A program made the translations under genes and the position numbers. Below the pieces are notes generated by a model that ran no database searches, was not told the origin of the DNA, and saw only the letters and a list, made by a program, of their open reading frames with translations. A DNA stretch of 64,000 bases from CAVSRC01 sp963830205 (GTDB lineage Bacteria; Pseudomonadota; Alphaproteobacteria; Rhizobiales; Kaistiaceae), in contig CAWHLP010000002.1 in assembly GCA_963830205.1 (NCBI GenBank), positions 108,430 to 172,429 on the forward strand, given 5' to 3'. This document shows positions 37,885 to 46,792 of the stretch, piece by piece; the stretch's first letter is position 1; the number at the start of each line of letters is the position of its first letter.

Positions 37885-38283
37885 ATGTCGATTATCCAGG
37901 AGCTCGAGAAGGCGCAGGCGGCGGCGATCTTGGGCGATCGCACCATCCCCCCGTTTGCTCCCGGCGACACCGTCAAGGTCAACGTCAAGGTGACCGAGGG
38001 AACCCGCACCCGCATCCAGGCCTATGAGGGCGTGTGCATCGCGCGCGCCGGCGGCGGCCTCAACGAGAACTTCACGGTGCGCAAGATCTCCTACGGCGAG
38101 GGCGTCGAGCGCGTCTTCCCGGTCTATTCGCCGTCGATCGACTCCATCGAGGTGGTGCGGCGCGGCAAGGTGCGCCGGGCCAAGCTCTATTATCTGCGTG
38201 GCCGCCGCGGCAAGTCGGCGCGCATCGCCGAGAAGCAGGACCACGGCACCCGCGTCGCCGAGGCCGAGGCGGCTTCCGAATAG
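37885..38283 (+). CDS. rplS: 50S ribosomal protein L19
   Basis: 132 residues: FAPGDTVKVNVKVTEGTRTR, YEGVCIARAGGGLNENFTVR, GEGVERVFPVYSPSIDSIEV and RRAKLYYLRGRRGKSARI are all L19 hallmarks. The ATG at 37885 follows GAAGAAGG. Separated from trmD by the DUF1036 pair on the other strand, so it probably has its own promoter in the 250 bases upstream. Confidence 0.97.
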   Translation: MSIIQELEKAQAAAILGDRTIPPFAPGDTVKVNVKVTEGTRTRIQAYEGVCIARAGGGLNENFTVRKISYGEGVERVFPVYSPSIDSIEVVRRGKVRRAKLYYLRGRRGKSARIAEKQDHGTRVAEAEAASE

Positions 38284-38310
38284 GCGCAGCCTCACGGGCG
38301 CGTTTCATGG

Positions 38311-38340
38311 ACGGGCGGCCAGGGGCCGCCCGCTTCGTTT
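38311..38340 (+). terminator. Probable terminator after rplS
   Basis: GGGCGGCC / GGCCGCCC with a 3-base loop followed by GCTTCGTTTG, 28 bases past the rplS stop. The T-tract is weak. Confidence 0.5.
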
Positions 38341-38455
38341 GTCGGCGCTGCCGGCGTTTACCAACTTTCCAGGAAGTCAGCCGGTTGGAGGGTGGCCTCC
38401 CCGCCCGAAACCCTATCTTCACCACAATGCCGGATCAGTTCTGGCGGCATTCCTG

Positions 38456-39371
38456 GTGAGGCCGGACAAAGAAGTGCTGTCGCGTCGGACATTCCTGAAA
38501 ACGTTGGGCCTGGGCGCCATCGGCTTCTTCGGCTTGTCGTCCTATGCCCTCGCCATCGAGCCGCGCTTCCGCCTGGAGGTGACGCGCTACCGCGTGGCGC
38601 TCCCGAGCTGGCCGGCGGGCCAGCGGCCGCTGCGCATGGCGGTGATCGCCGACATCCATGCCTGCGATCCGTGGATGCCGCTGTCGCGCATCGCCGAGAT
38701 CGTCTGCGGTCGCCAACGGCCTCGAGCCGGACGTGACGCTGCTGCTCGGCGACTACGTGCCGAGCCTCCGCCGCTTCCGCACGGCGGTGGTGCCGCCCGC
38801 CGAATGGGGACGGGCGCTCGCCGACCTCACGGCGCCGCTCGGCGTCTACGGCATCATCGGCAATCACGACTGGTGGCACGACATCGACGGCGTGCGCAGC
38901 GCCTTTGCCGCAAACCATCTGCCGCTGATGGAAAACGACGTGGTGCGCCTGGAGCCGAAGGACGGGCCCGCCGTCTGGCTGATCGGCCTCGGCGACCAGC
39001 TCGCCCATCCCCTGGGCGATGGCAATTTCCGCGGCGAGGACGACCTGCCGGGGGTGCTCGCGCGCATCCCGGAGGACGGCGCGCCGATCGTGCTGATGGC
39101 GCACGAGCCGGACATCTTTCCGCGCGTGCCCGAGCGGGTCAGCCTGACGCTGTCCGGGCATACCCATGGCGGACAGGTGGACCTGCCGCTGCTCGGCCGG
39201 CTGATCGTGCCCTCCGAATACGGCCAGCGCTACGCCTACGGACACGTGATCGAGGACGGCCGCCAGCTCATCGTTTCGGGCGGGCTCGGCTGCTCGGTTC
39301 TGCCCATCCGCTTCGGCGTGCCGCCGGAAATCGTGCTGATCGAGCTGGGCGGAGCGGCGGCCAGCGTCTGA
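38456..39371 (+). CDS. Exported metallophosphoesterase, YkuE/YaeI-like (interrupted by a +1 frameshift)
   Basis: Calcineurin-like phosphoesterase. From the GTG at 38456 the frame gives a Tat-like signal (SRRTFLKTLGLGAIGFFGLS), then LRMAVIADIHACDPWMPL. An extra T at about 38703-38705 (GTCTGCGG) shifts it, and the next frame continues VANGLEPDVTLLLGDYVPSL, IIGNHDWWHD and LSGHTHGGQVDLPLLG to TGA at 39371. All metal motifs (DxH, GD, GNHD, GHTH) are present. Relatives act on lipid-linked phosphates such as UDP-diacylglucosamine or cyclic diesters; the substrate is open. Confidence 0.85.
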
Positions 39372-39425
39372 GGCCGGAGACGGCCGGCAATTGTCTCCGC
39401 CGGCGCCGATTGCTATCTAGCCTGC

Positions 39426-39581
39426 ATGACATCCGCCATTGTGCACAAGACTGGACGGAAGGTCGCGGGCGGCCGGCGCCTGCGCGGCAGCTTCGATTTT
39501 GCCGCGATCGCCGACCGGGTGCGCATGCCGTGGCGGTTCCTGGCGCGTCATATGGCCGTGGACGGCCTCAGCGCGGCCTGA
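39426..39581 (+). CDS. Possible small basic protein upstream of leuC
   Basis: Open frame of 51 codons, MTSAIVHKTGRKVAGGRRLR at the start, then FDFAAIADRVRMPWRFLARH. Codon use is compatible with coding, but no ribosome binding site is visible and no family is recognised. It ends 73 bases before leuC. Confidence 0.3.
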   Translation: MTSAIVHKTGRKVAGGRRLRGSFDFAAIADRVRMPWRFLARHMAVDGLSAA

Positions 39582-39654
39582 CCGCGCCGGCCCTGCCGGC
39601 ATCGGGCTCGCTTTCGGGCATCATCATTTTCGCTTCAAGCAGGAACCGCACGTC

Positions 39655-41061
39655 ATGACCGCCGCAAAGACGCTCTATGACAAGATCTGGGACGACCATC
39701 TGGTGGAGACCGCGCCGGACGGCACCTCGCTCATCTATATCGACCGCCATCTGGTCCACGAGGTGACCAGCCCGCAGGCCTTCGAGGCCCTGCGTCTCGC
39801 CCACCGCAAGGTGCATGCACCGGACAAGACGCTCGCCGTGGTCGACCATAACGTGCCGACCACCGACCGCCGTGGCGGCATCAAGAACGCCGAATCCGCC
39901 CTGCAGGTGCAGACGCTGGCCGAGAACGCCAAGGACTTCGGCATCGAGTATTACAACGAGCTCGACCACCGCCAGGGCATCGTCCACATCATCGGGCCGG
40001 AGCAGGGCTTCACGCTGCCCGGCATGACGATCGTCTGCGGCGACAGCCATACCTCGACCCACGGCGCCTTCGGCGCGCTCGCCCACGGCATCGGCACCTC
40101 GGAGGTGGAGCACGTGCTCGCCACCCAGACGCTGATCCAGAGGAAGGCGAAGAACATGCGGGTGACGGTCGACGGCACGCCGCCCAAGGGCGTCGGCGCC
40201 AAGGACATCATCCTGGCCATCATCGGCCATATCGGCACCGCCGGCGGCACCGGCCATGTGCTCGAATATGCCGGCGAGGCGATCCGCGGCCTGTCCATGG
40301 AAGGCCGCATGACGGTGTGCAACATGAGCATCGAAGGCGGGGCTCGGGCGGGCCTGATCGCGCCCGACGAAACGACCTACGCCTACGTCAAGGGCCGCCC
40401 CAAGGCGCCCAAGGGCGCCGCCTGGGACAGCGCAATGGACTATTGGCAGACGCTCTATTCGGACGAGGGCGCCGCCTTCGACGAGGAGATCAGGCTCAAC
40501 GCTGCCGACCTGCCGCCGCTGGTCACCTGGGGCACGAGCCCTGAGAACGTCACCACCATCGACGGGCGCGTGCCCGACCCCGCGACCATCGAGAATCCCG
40601 ACCGCCGCCGCGCGGTCGAGCGGGCGCTCGCTTATATGGGGCTCGAGCCCAACACGAAGATCACCGACATCGCCATCGAGCGCGTCTTCCTGGGCTCGTG
40701 CACCAACGGGCGCATCGAGGACCTGCGCGCCGCGGCCAAGATCGTCGCCGGCAAAACGGTGCATGAAGGCGTCAACGCGCTGGTGGTGCCGGGCTCCGGC
40801 CTGGTCAAGGAGCAGGCGGAGGCCGAGGGGCTCGACAAGATCTTCCTCGCCGCCGGCTTCGAGTGGCGCGAGCCCGGCTGCTCCATGTGCCTGGCGATGA
40901 ACGACGACCGGCTGAAGCCCGGCGAGCGTTGCGCCTCGACCTCGAACCGCAATTTCGAGGGTCGCCAGGGCTTCAAGGGCCGCACGCATCTGGTGTCGCC
41001 GTCGATGGCGGCGGCAGCCGCGATCGCCGGCCGGTTCGTCGACATCCGCAACTGGGGCTGA
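39655..41061 (+). CDS. leuC: 3-isopropylmalate dehydratase large subunit
   Basis: With LeuD isomerises 2- to 3-isopropylmalate in leucine synthesis; [4Fe-4S] enzyme of 468 residues. Motifs: VCGDSHTSTHGAFGALAHGI, FLGSCTNGRIEDLRAA and EPGCSMCLAMN (cluster cysteines). AAGCAGGA precedes the ATG at 39655. leuD is 5 kb downstream, not adjacent. Followed by a strong bidirectional terminator. Confidence 0.97.
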   Translation: MTAAKTLYDKIWDDHLVETAPDGTSLIYIDRHLVHEVTSPQAFEALRLAHRKVHAPDKTLAVVDHNVPTTDRRGGIKNAESALQVQTLAENAKDFGIEYYNELDHRQGIVHIIGPEQGFTLPGMTIVCGDSHTSTHGAFGALAHGIGTSEVEHVLATQTLIQRKAKNMRVTVDGTPPKGVGAKDIILAIIGHIGTAGGTGHVLEYAGEAIRGLSMEGRMTVCNMSIEGGARAGLIAPDETTYAYVKGRPKAPKGAAWDSAMDYWQTLYSDEGAAFDEEIRLNAADLPPLVTWGTSPENVTTIDGRVPDPATIENPDRRRAVERALAYMGLEPNTKITDIAIERVFLGSCTNGRIEDLRAAAKIVAGKTVHEGVNALVVPGSGLVKEQAEAEGLDKIFLAAGFEWREPGCSMCLAMNDDRLKPGERCASTSNRNFEGRQGFKGRTHLVSPSMAAAAAIAGRFVDIRNWG

Positions 41062-41087
41062 CGGACCTCACCGACATCGAGAAATGC

Positions 41088-41120
41088 GAAAAGCCCCGTG
41101 GTTCGCCGCGGGGCTTTTCC
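41088..41120. terminator. Bidirectional terminator between leuC and the DUF2000 gene
   Basis: GAAAAGCCCC ... GGGGCTTTTCC stem with a 12-base centre; A-run and T-run on the two sides let it serve both convergent genes. Confidence 0.9.
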
Positions 41121-41139
41121 CATTCCCTTGGGTTGGTGC

Positions 41140-41560
41140 TCAGCGCAGCAGCTTGAGCGAACCGGTCAGCGACTTGACCCAGGACGAGGGACCGGCGAGG
41201 CCGAGGCCGTCGATCTCCTCCGTCGTCCAGCGAGCGGGTGCCCAGCGCCTTTTCATAGTCGGCGAAGACGTGGATCGAGCGGGCAAAGGCGGGGAAGGGG
41301 ACGATCGCGGCGCCGTCCTGGCGGCGGGCGAAAGCCTTCAGCATGACGTCGCGGATGGTGGCGCGGTCGGCCTGGAGGACGGGCAGCGGCTGGTTGCAGA
41401 CGCTGCCGAACTGGCGGCCGCCGGCATCGGCCAGTGCGCTGTCGGCCAGCTCAGGCCATTGCGCACCCAGGCCCACAGCAATGACGCCCACTGAATTGGC
41501 GACAAGGCCGAGGGGCATGTCGGGCGCCACGATCACCGCCACGCTGAGACTGCTCGTCAT
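41140..41560 (-). CDS. DUF2000 family protein (interrupted by a +1 frameshift)
   Basis: From ATG 41560 (AGAGG upstream): SLSVAVIVAPDMPLGLVANS, then FGSVCNQPLPVLQAD and FARSIHVFADYEKALGTRSL. One extra base at about 41213-41226 breaks the frame, and the next frame continues EEIDGLGLAGPSSWVKSLTG then SLKLLR to the stop at 41140. DUF2000 proteins resemble the peptidyl-tRNA hydrolase II / PTH2 fold and are often next to Lrp-type regulators, as here; function unknown. Confidence 0.78.
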
Positions 41561-41573
41561 CGACACCTCTTGC

Positions 41574-41695
41574 GGAAATTCCCGGGTCTTGTGGAAACTC
41601 CCGGGATTCGTGGCGGTACTCTAGTTCCAGATTGCCGGTGAATCCTTGCGTCTTAACCCAAACATCGGCGATTATGGGTAAATCCTGCCGGCAAT
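41574..41695. promoter_or_regulatory. Repeated motifs in the DUF2000 / lrp divergent promoter region
   Basis: Two direct copies of GGAAAYTCCCGGG lie 19 bases apart (41574-41586 and 41593-41605), and an inverted pair ATTGCCGG / CCGGCAAT lies at 41631-41638 and 41688-41695. The region is less GC-rich than its surroundings. These are candidate operators for the adjacent Lrp-type regulator. Confidence 0.5.
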
Positions 41696-41715
41696 TATCT
41701 CGATTGAGGTGAAAC

Positions 41716-42193
41716 ATGCCCGATGCCCCTGAGCCAGCCGACCTCCGCATCCTGCGCGCGCTGCAGGCCGACGGACGCCTGACCAATCAGGCACTGGCCG
41801 AGCGGGTGGGCATGTCCGCCTCGCCCTGCTGGCGCCGGGTGCGCCAACTGGAAGAGACAGGCGTCATCCGCGGCTACCGGGCGGTGCTGGAGCGGCGCAA
41901 GGTCGGGCTGGGGGTGCTCGCCTTCGCCCGGGTGCGGGTCGGCGGCCACAGCGACACGGGAGGCGCAGGAGTTCGCCGACAGCGTCGCCCGCCTAGACGC
42001 GGTCGTCGCCTGCTATGCGATTGCCGGCGATGCCGACTTCCTGCTCCAGGTGGTCGCCTCCGACCTCGACGCCTATGCCCAGTTCTCCATGGAGGTGCTG
42101 AGGGCGCTGCCGCACATCAAGGAGATGCAGACCATGTTCGTCCTCAAGGAGATCAAGCCCTATCAGGGCCTGCCGGTCGGGGCGGCGATCTGA
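41716..42193 (+). CDS. Lrp/AsnC-family regulator (interrupted by a +1 frameshift)
   Basis: N-terminal helix-turn-helix: DLRILRALQADGRLTNQALA, ERVGMSASPCWRRVRQLEET, GVIRGYRAVLE. An extra G at about 41957-41960 shifts the frame after GGHSDT. The next frame continues EAQEFADSVARLDAVVACYA, AGDADFLLQVVASDLDAYAQ and MQTMFVLKEIKPYQGLP (the RAM ligand domain) to TGA at 42193. Restored length is about 158 residues, normal. Likely controls itself and the divergent DUF2000 gene in response to an amino acid. Confidence 0.86.
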
Positions 42194-42213
42194 GCCGCTG
42201 AGGCCGCCCATGC

Positions 42214-42250
42214 GAAAAGCCCCGCGGCGCTCTCCCGCGGGGCTTTTCCT
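42214..42250. terminator. Bidirectional terminator between lrp and the NPGWG-repeat gene
   Basis: GAAAAGCCCCGCGG / CCGCGGGGCTTTTCC is a near-perfect 14-bp stem with A- and T-runs on the two sides, between convergent genes. It resembles the terminator at 41088-41120. Confidence 0.9.
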
Positions 42251-42273
42251 TGCTCAGTGGCTGGTCCTCCGGC

Positions 42274-42642
42274 CTAATGGCGCCAGCCCCAGCCCGGGTT
42301 CGCCCGATAGCCCCAGCCGGGGTTCTGGCCGTAGCCCCAGCCCGGGTTCGGGCCCTGCTTCCAACCGTCGCGCGGGCCGTGATCCCGGCCGCAATCTCGG
42401 CCGACGACCACCTGCTGGACGTACGGACGGCCCCAGCGGTCCCACGCGCGCACGGTCTTGATGATCGGCTTGCAGACCGGGTGCGGCTGGTAGCCGCGCC
42501 AGCCGGGGTTGCCGATGCCGAAGCTCCAGCCAGGGCCGCCGAAATAGAAGCCGTCGGCAGCGGCCGTGGTGGTGGTGGCGGCCATGGCGCCGGCGGCGAT
42601 CAATCCGGCGGTGGCGGTGGCGATCAAGGTCTTCTTCAACAT
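42274..42642 (-). CDS. Small secreted protein with NPGWG repeats
   Basis: 122 residues: signal peptide MLKKTLIATATAGLIAAGAM then AAA-DG, an aromatic region FYFGGPGWSFGIG, a two-cysteine core (HPVCKPIIKTVRAWDRWGRP and VVGRDCGRD) and a C-terminal tail of four repeats of N-P-G-W-G-(Y/W)-x-x. Such Gly/Trp/Tyr-rich tails are typical of small envelope or extracellular proteins in Hyphomicrobiales. Function unknown. Confidence 0.65.
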   Translation of the reverse strand: MLKKTLIATATAGLIAAGAMAATTTTAAADGFYFGGPGWSFGIGNPGWRGYQPHPVCKPIIKTVRAWDRWGRPYVQQVVVGRDCGRDHGPRDGWKQGPNPGWGYGQNPGWGYRANPGWGWRH

Positions 42643-42818
42643 GGCTCAGTCTCCGTCTCTTCGAACTGTTCCGATCGGCTCGGCGATCGTGTGAGGCGGT
42701 TTCTACGCGACCCGCCTTGAACCGAAGCTGAGGCGGCGGTTCATCGGCCGTTCAGGTGGACCGCCCGGCGGGGCGGGTGGCGCTTGACCGCGGCGACGGG
42801 AACGGGGAAATGGGAGGC

Positions 42819-42944
42819 ATGGCGGACGACAACAAGCCGGACGCGATCGAGGTGTGGGCGCGGCGCGTCGGCCGCACGCTCGGCTACATCTTCATGCTGA
42901 GCCTGGCCGCCTACCTGGTCGCGACGCTCTGGCCGCGAAAATGA
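42819..42944 (+). CDS. Very small single-span membrane protein
   Basis: 41 residues: charged start MADDNKPDAIEVWARRVG, one helix YIFMLSLAAYLVATLW and PRK at the end. The ATG at 42819 has GGGGAA 9 bases upstream. Its stop overlaps the ATG of the zincin gene (ATGA), so the two are co-translated. Unknown function. Confidence 0.6.
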   Translation: MADDNKPDAIEVWARRVGRTLGYIFMLSLAAYLVATLWPRK

Positions 42945-43369
42945 GCAAGGCAACAGTTGACTGGGCAGCGGCCGAGGCGCCCTCGCTCGACGATATCGAG
43001 GCGATGGCGCGCGCCGGCTTCGCAGCGCTGCCCGACACTTTCCGCAAGCTCTGCGGCGAGATCGAGTTCCGCGTCAGCGAGTTCCCGGAACCCGACGTGC
43101 TCGACGAACTCGGCGCCGAATCGGACTTCGACATCCTCGGCCTGTTCCAGGGCGTCGGCCTCGCCCATGACAGCGCCGTCGGGCACACCGGCACGCTGCC
43201 CAACCGGGTGTGGCTCTACCGGCGGCCGATCCTCGACTACTGGGCGGAGCACGAGGAGACGCTGGGGGCGGTGGTCAGCCACGTTCTGGTGCACGAGATC
43301 GGCCATCATTTCGGCCTGTCTGACGACGACATGGAAGCGCTCGAGGCGGAAGCCGAAGCCGGCGATTGA
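42941..43369 (+). CDS. Minimal zincin-like metallopeptidase family protein
   Basis: 142 residues. The zinc motif is HEIGHHFGLSD (H118, E119, H122, then G125 and D128), a HExxHxxGxxD pattern of the small bacterial metallopeptidase family PF06262. Preceding blocks PDTFRKLCGEIEFRVSEFPE and FDILGLFQGVGLAHDS are typical. Cytosolic by sequence; native substrate unknown. Overlaps the small membrane protein upstream. Confidence 0.87.
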   Translation: MSKATVDWAAAEAPSLDDIEAMARAGFAALPDTFRKLCGEIEFRVSEFPEPDVLDELGAESDFDILGLFQGVGLAHDSAVGHTGTLPNRVWLYRRPILDYWAEHEETLGAVVSHVLVHEIGHHFGLSDDDMEALEAEAEAGD

Positions 43370-43519
43370 GGATTTGTTAACGGTATTGGGCAGGACCCGG
43401 CGCCGCATGGCCGCCGACAGCACGCTGTAAGCCAGGCGCGGCTAAATCGCCCGCTGCTTGCGTAGGGCAGGACGCGCTCCCACGTGACTGCCCAATTATC
43501 CTCCTCCCCAACGGACTGC

Positions 43520-44044
43520 ATGAAAATGACGCTCTTCGGAACCAAACTCCGCTACGGCGCGGTTGCCCAGGCCTTCCACTGGGTCACCGTCGTCCTGCTG
43601 GCGACCGCCTGGTTGGTGGCGCACGGCGGCTCCCGTCCTCTCCACGAAACGCTGGGCTTTGCGGTCTTCGTGATCGTTGCTGCGCGGCTCTTGTGGCGCC
43701 TGTTCGACCGGCGGCCGGCCCATGACGACCTGTCGCCGGTGGTGGCGCTGGGCTCAAGGCTGGTGCATTGGCTGCTCTACGCGATGCTCATCGCCATTCC
43801 GGCAAGCGCGATCGCCGGAACCTGGCTGGAAGGTCATTCGGTCATCGTCTACGGCCTTGGCACCATCGGCCCGTACCTGGCCCAATCCCGCTATCTCGGC
43901 CACCAGATCATGGAAGTGCACCAGCTGCTTGCCAACGCCATCGTCGTGGTGGCCGGCCTGCATGCCCTGGCTGCCCTGTTCCACCACTTCTTCGTCAAGG
44001 ACGGCGTGCTCAGGGCGATGCTGCCCGGCGGGCGGGCGGCGTAG
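43520..44044 (+). CDS. Cytochrome b561 (CybB-type)
   Basis: Four-helix diheme membrane protein of 174 residues. Histidines expected to bind the two hemes: QAFHWVTV, LHETLGF, LVHWLLYA and VHQLLANAIVVVAGLHAL. CybB-type proteins move electrons from quinol to periplasmic acceptors. ATG at 43520 is chosen; a GTG at 43484 would only add a non-hydrophobic lead. Monocistronic by spacing. Confidence 0.88.
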   Translation: MKMTLFGTKLRYGAVAQAFHWVTVVLLATAWLVAHGGSRPLHETLGFAVFVIVAARLLWRLFDRRPAHDDLSPVVALGSRLVHWLLYAMLIAIPASAIAGTWLEGHSVIVYGLGTIGPYLAQSRYLGHQIMEVHQLLANAIVVVAGLHALAALFHHFFVKDGVLRAMLPGGRAA

Positions 44045-44285
44045 CCGCGCGATCGGCCCGTTGCGATGCGGCGGGCGGGCGGCCGAGCTGATCCGAATCA
44101 CGGTTCGTCCACAGCAGGCGGACGAGACCGCGCACGTCATCGTGTCGCGCACGCCGGCGGACGAATTGCTGGATGCGAAAAATGCGCGCTGCTACAAAGG
44201 ATTCCGCCAGAACTGCGGCCAGAATGATAGCGGGGAAGCCAATGCGTCAGTTGGTCGTGAGTGGCGATCAACTGGAGCACGCAAA

Positions 44286-45230
44286 GTGCCTAAATTCGAT
44301 GCTGTCTTTGTCGGCCTGACGATTCTCGATGTTGCCGGCCGGCCGGTGACGGCGATCCCGGAAGGTGGCGCCGTCGAGTTCATAGATGAGATCCGGCTCA
44401 ATCCTGCGGGCACCGCATCCGGCGCCGTGATGAACGCGGCGAAGCTGGGCATCTCGTGCGCCACCGTCGCCTGCCTCGGCCGCGACGAGAAGGCGGACTT
44501 CATCCTTGCGGCCTACGAGCGCCTGGGCATCGACTGTTCGATGGTCCAGTTCACCGAGGCGGCGCCGACCTCGGCAACCATTCTGACGATCCGCCCCAAC
44601 GGCGAGCGGCCGGCGCTGCATTGCCGGGGCGCGTCCGACCATCTGCTGGTCGAGGAGGCGGACTTCGACGCGGTCTGCGATGCGCGCTTCCTGCACCATG
44701 GCGGCACCGGCCTGTTGGCGGCCATGGACAAGGGGCCGAGCGCCCGTCTGCTGGCGCACGCCAAGAAGCGCGGGCTGACGACGACGTTCGACCTGCTGGC
44801 GCCGAACGATGGGACGGTCGCCCTGCTCACGGACGTGCTGCCTCACGTCGATTACTTCATGCCCTCGTTCGAAGACGCCGTGTTCATGTCGGGACTGAGC
44901 GATCCGGACGATGTGGCGCGGTTCTTCCTCGACCTCGGCACCAAGGCCTGCGTCTTCAAGATGGGGGCGCAGGGCTCGTACACGCGCACCGCCGACGGGG
45001 CATTCCGGACGCCGGCGTTCAAGGTGAAGGTGTCCGACACGACCGGCTGCGGCGACAGCTATTGCGGCGGCTTCATCGCGGGTCTGGCCAAGGGCCTCGA
45101 TGTCGAGCAGGCCTGCCGGCTGGGGTCGGCGGTCTCGGCGCTGGTTGCAACCGGGCTGGGCTCGGATGCCGGCGTGCGTGATTTCGATCAGGTCGCGACG
45201 TTCCTGGAGAGCGCCGTACCGCTCCAGTGA
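44286..45230 (+). CDS. PfkB-family carbohydrate / nucleoside kinase
   Basis: 314 residues from the GTG at 44286 (TGGAGC 10 bases upstream). Ribokinase fold: FVGLTILDVAGRPV, AGTASGAVMNAAKLG, ACLGRDEKADFI and the catalytic DTTGCGDSYCGGF (D in GCGD is the base; a cysteine replaces the common alanine). Sugar, nucleoside or fructose-6-phosphate could be the substrate; deoD next door makes a nucleoside possible. A GC hairpin (45238-45261) separates the convergent deoD. Confidence 0.85.
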   Translation: MPKFDAVFVGLTILDVAGRPVTAIPEGGAVEFIDEIRLNPAGTASGAVMNAAKLGISCATVACLGRDEKADFILAAYERLGIDCSMVQFTEAAPTSATILTIRPNGERPALHCRGASDHLLVEEADFDAVCDARFLHHGGTGLLAAMDKGPSARLLAHAKKRGLTTTFDLLAPNDGTVALLTDVLPHVDYFMPSFEDAVFMSGLSDPDDVARFFLDLGTKACVFKMGAQGSYTRTADGAFRTPAFKVKVSDTTGCGDSYCGGFIAGLAKGLDVEQACRLGSAVSALVATGLGSDAGVRDFDQVATFLESAVPLQ

Positions 45231-45290
45231 AATTGCCGCGGGCGCGCGTCGTGCGCGCCCGCCCGCCGGCCGCCGGCTTCGCAATCTAGA

Positions 45291-46001
45291 CTAGGCGCCA
45301 ACCGCCACGTCGAGCGACAGCTCGACCATTTCGGAGAGCGACGACTGGCGCTCCGCGGGCTTGAGCTTGTCGCCGGTGACGATGTTGTCGCTGATCGAAC
45401 AGATGGAAACGGCGCGGGCGCCGTAGCGGGCGGCGAGCGTGTAGAGCGTCGCCGATTCCATCTCGACGGCGAGCACGCCATGGGCGCTCAGCACCTCGTA
45501 AACCTTGGGGCCGTCAGGATGGTAGAAGACGTCCGACGAGACGATGCCGCCGACATGCCAGGTGAGGCCGCGCTTGGCCGCGATCTCCGCCGCTGAACGG
45601 AGCAGGCCGAAGTCGGCGACCGGGGCGAAGTTGTACAGGCCGAAGACGTCGCGGTTCATGGCGCTGTCGGTCGAGGCGGCCGCGGCGATGACGATGTCGC
45701 GCACGTTGAGCTTGGCGGAGAGCCCGCCGGCGGTGCCGACGCGGATGGCGGTCCTGACGCCGTATTCGGCCAAGAGCTCGGTGACGTAGATGCCGAGCGA
45801 GGGCTGGCCCATGCCGGTCGCCTGGACGCTCACCGGCTTGCCCTTCCAGGTGCCGGTGAAGCCGAGGCAGTTGCGCACGGAATTGACCAGGCGTGGCGCC
45901 TCGAAAAAGGTCTCGGCGATCCATTTCGCCCTGAGCGGGTCGCCGGGCAGCAGCACCGCTTCGGCGTAGTCGCCCTTCTGGGCTTCGTTGTGCGGGGTCA
46001 C
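45291..46001 (-). CDS. deoD: Purine-nucleoside phosphorylase DeoD
   Basis: Phosphorolysis of purine (deoxy)nucleosides; hexameric PNP, 236 residues. GTG at 46001 has GGAGGA 9 bases upstream and gives TPHNEAQKGDYAEAVLLPGD, the family start. Further motifs: ATGMGQPSLGIYVTEL, VGTAGGL, VLAVEMESATLYTLA, ICSISDNI. Convergent with the PfkB kinase, with which it may share nucleoside salvage. Confidence 0.94.
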   Translation of the reverse strand: MTPHNEAQKGDYAEAVLLPGDPLRAKWIAETFFEAPRLVNSVRNCLGFTGTWKGKPVSVQATGMGQPSLGIYVTELLAEYGVRTAIRVGTAGGLSAKLNVRDIVIAAAASTDSAMNRDVFGLYNFAPVADFGLLRSAAEIAAKRGLTWHVGGIVSSDVFYHPDGPKVYEVLSAHGVLAVEMESATLYTLAARYGARAVSICSISDNIVTGDKLKPAERQSSLSEMVELSLDVAVGA

Positions 46002-46168
46002 GGGTGGTGTTCCTCCGGTTTCCACCCTCTTGCCATCGAAGCGGTGCGGCGGCAACGGTCGGTGGGGCCGGGATGTTGGTCTTCAGCCCAAAACGGCCCA
46101 TATGGGAGCAACTTGACCTCTCCGGCTCCCCGTCGCATGACAGGCGCCCTAAGCAAGGACCTGCGCGC

Positions 46169-46774
46169 ATGGACAAGTTCACGACCCTGACCGCCGTGGC
46201 GGCGCCCCTCGACATGATCAACGTCGATACCGACATGATCATTCCCAAGGACTACCTGAAGACGATCAAGCGCACCGGCCTCGGCAAGGGCCTGTTCGCC
46301 GAGCTGCGCTATCTCGACGACGGCTCGGACAACCCGGACTTCGTGCTCAACAAGCCGGCCTACAAAAAGGCCCAGATCCTGGTTGCCGGTGACAATTTCG
46401 GCTGCGGCTCGAGCCGCGAGCACGCGCCCTGGGCGCTCATCGACTACGGTATCCGCTGCGTCATCTCCACCGAGTTCGGCGACATCTTCTACAGCAACGC
46501 CTTCAAGAACGGCATCCTGCCGATCAAGGTCTCCAAGGAAGACCTTGCCAAGCTGATGGACGATGCCGAGCGTGGTTCCAACGCCACGCTGACCGTCGAC
46601 CTGACGGCGCAGGAGATCAGGGGACCGGACGGTGGCACCGTCCATTTCGAGGTCGACGCCTTCAAGAAGCACTGCCTGCTGAACGGCCTCGACGAAGTCG
46701 GCCTGACCATGGAAAAAGCCGGCGAGATCGCCACCTATGAGCAGAAGGTCGCTGAAACGCGGCCGTGGGTGTGA
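46169..46774 (+). CDS. leuD: 3-isopropylmalate dehydratase small subunit
   Basis: 201 residues: INVDTDMIIPKDYLKTIKRT, AGDNFGCGSSREHAPWALID and FYSNAFKNGILPI match the LeuD swivel domain. AAGGAC precedes the ATG. Partner of LeuC at 39655; separated by 5 kb of unrelated genes, which is common in this group. Followed 18 bases later by rlmN. Confidence 0.96.
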   Translation: MDKFTTLTAVAAPLDMINVDTDMIIPKDYLKTIKRTGLGKGLFAELRYLDDGSDNPDFVLNKPAYKKAQILVAGDNFGCGSSREHAPWALIDYGIRCVISTEFGDIFYSNAFKNGILPIKVSKEDLAKLMDDAERGSNATLTVDLTAQEIRGPDGGTVHFEVDAFKKHCLLNGLDEVGLTMEKAGEIATYEQKVAETRPWV

Positions 46775-46792
46775 GTTTCCGCTGCTGAGGCC

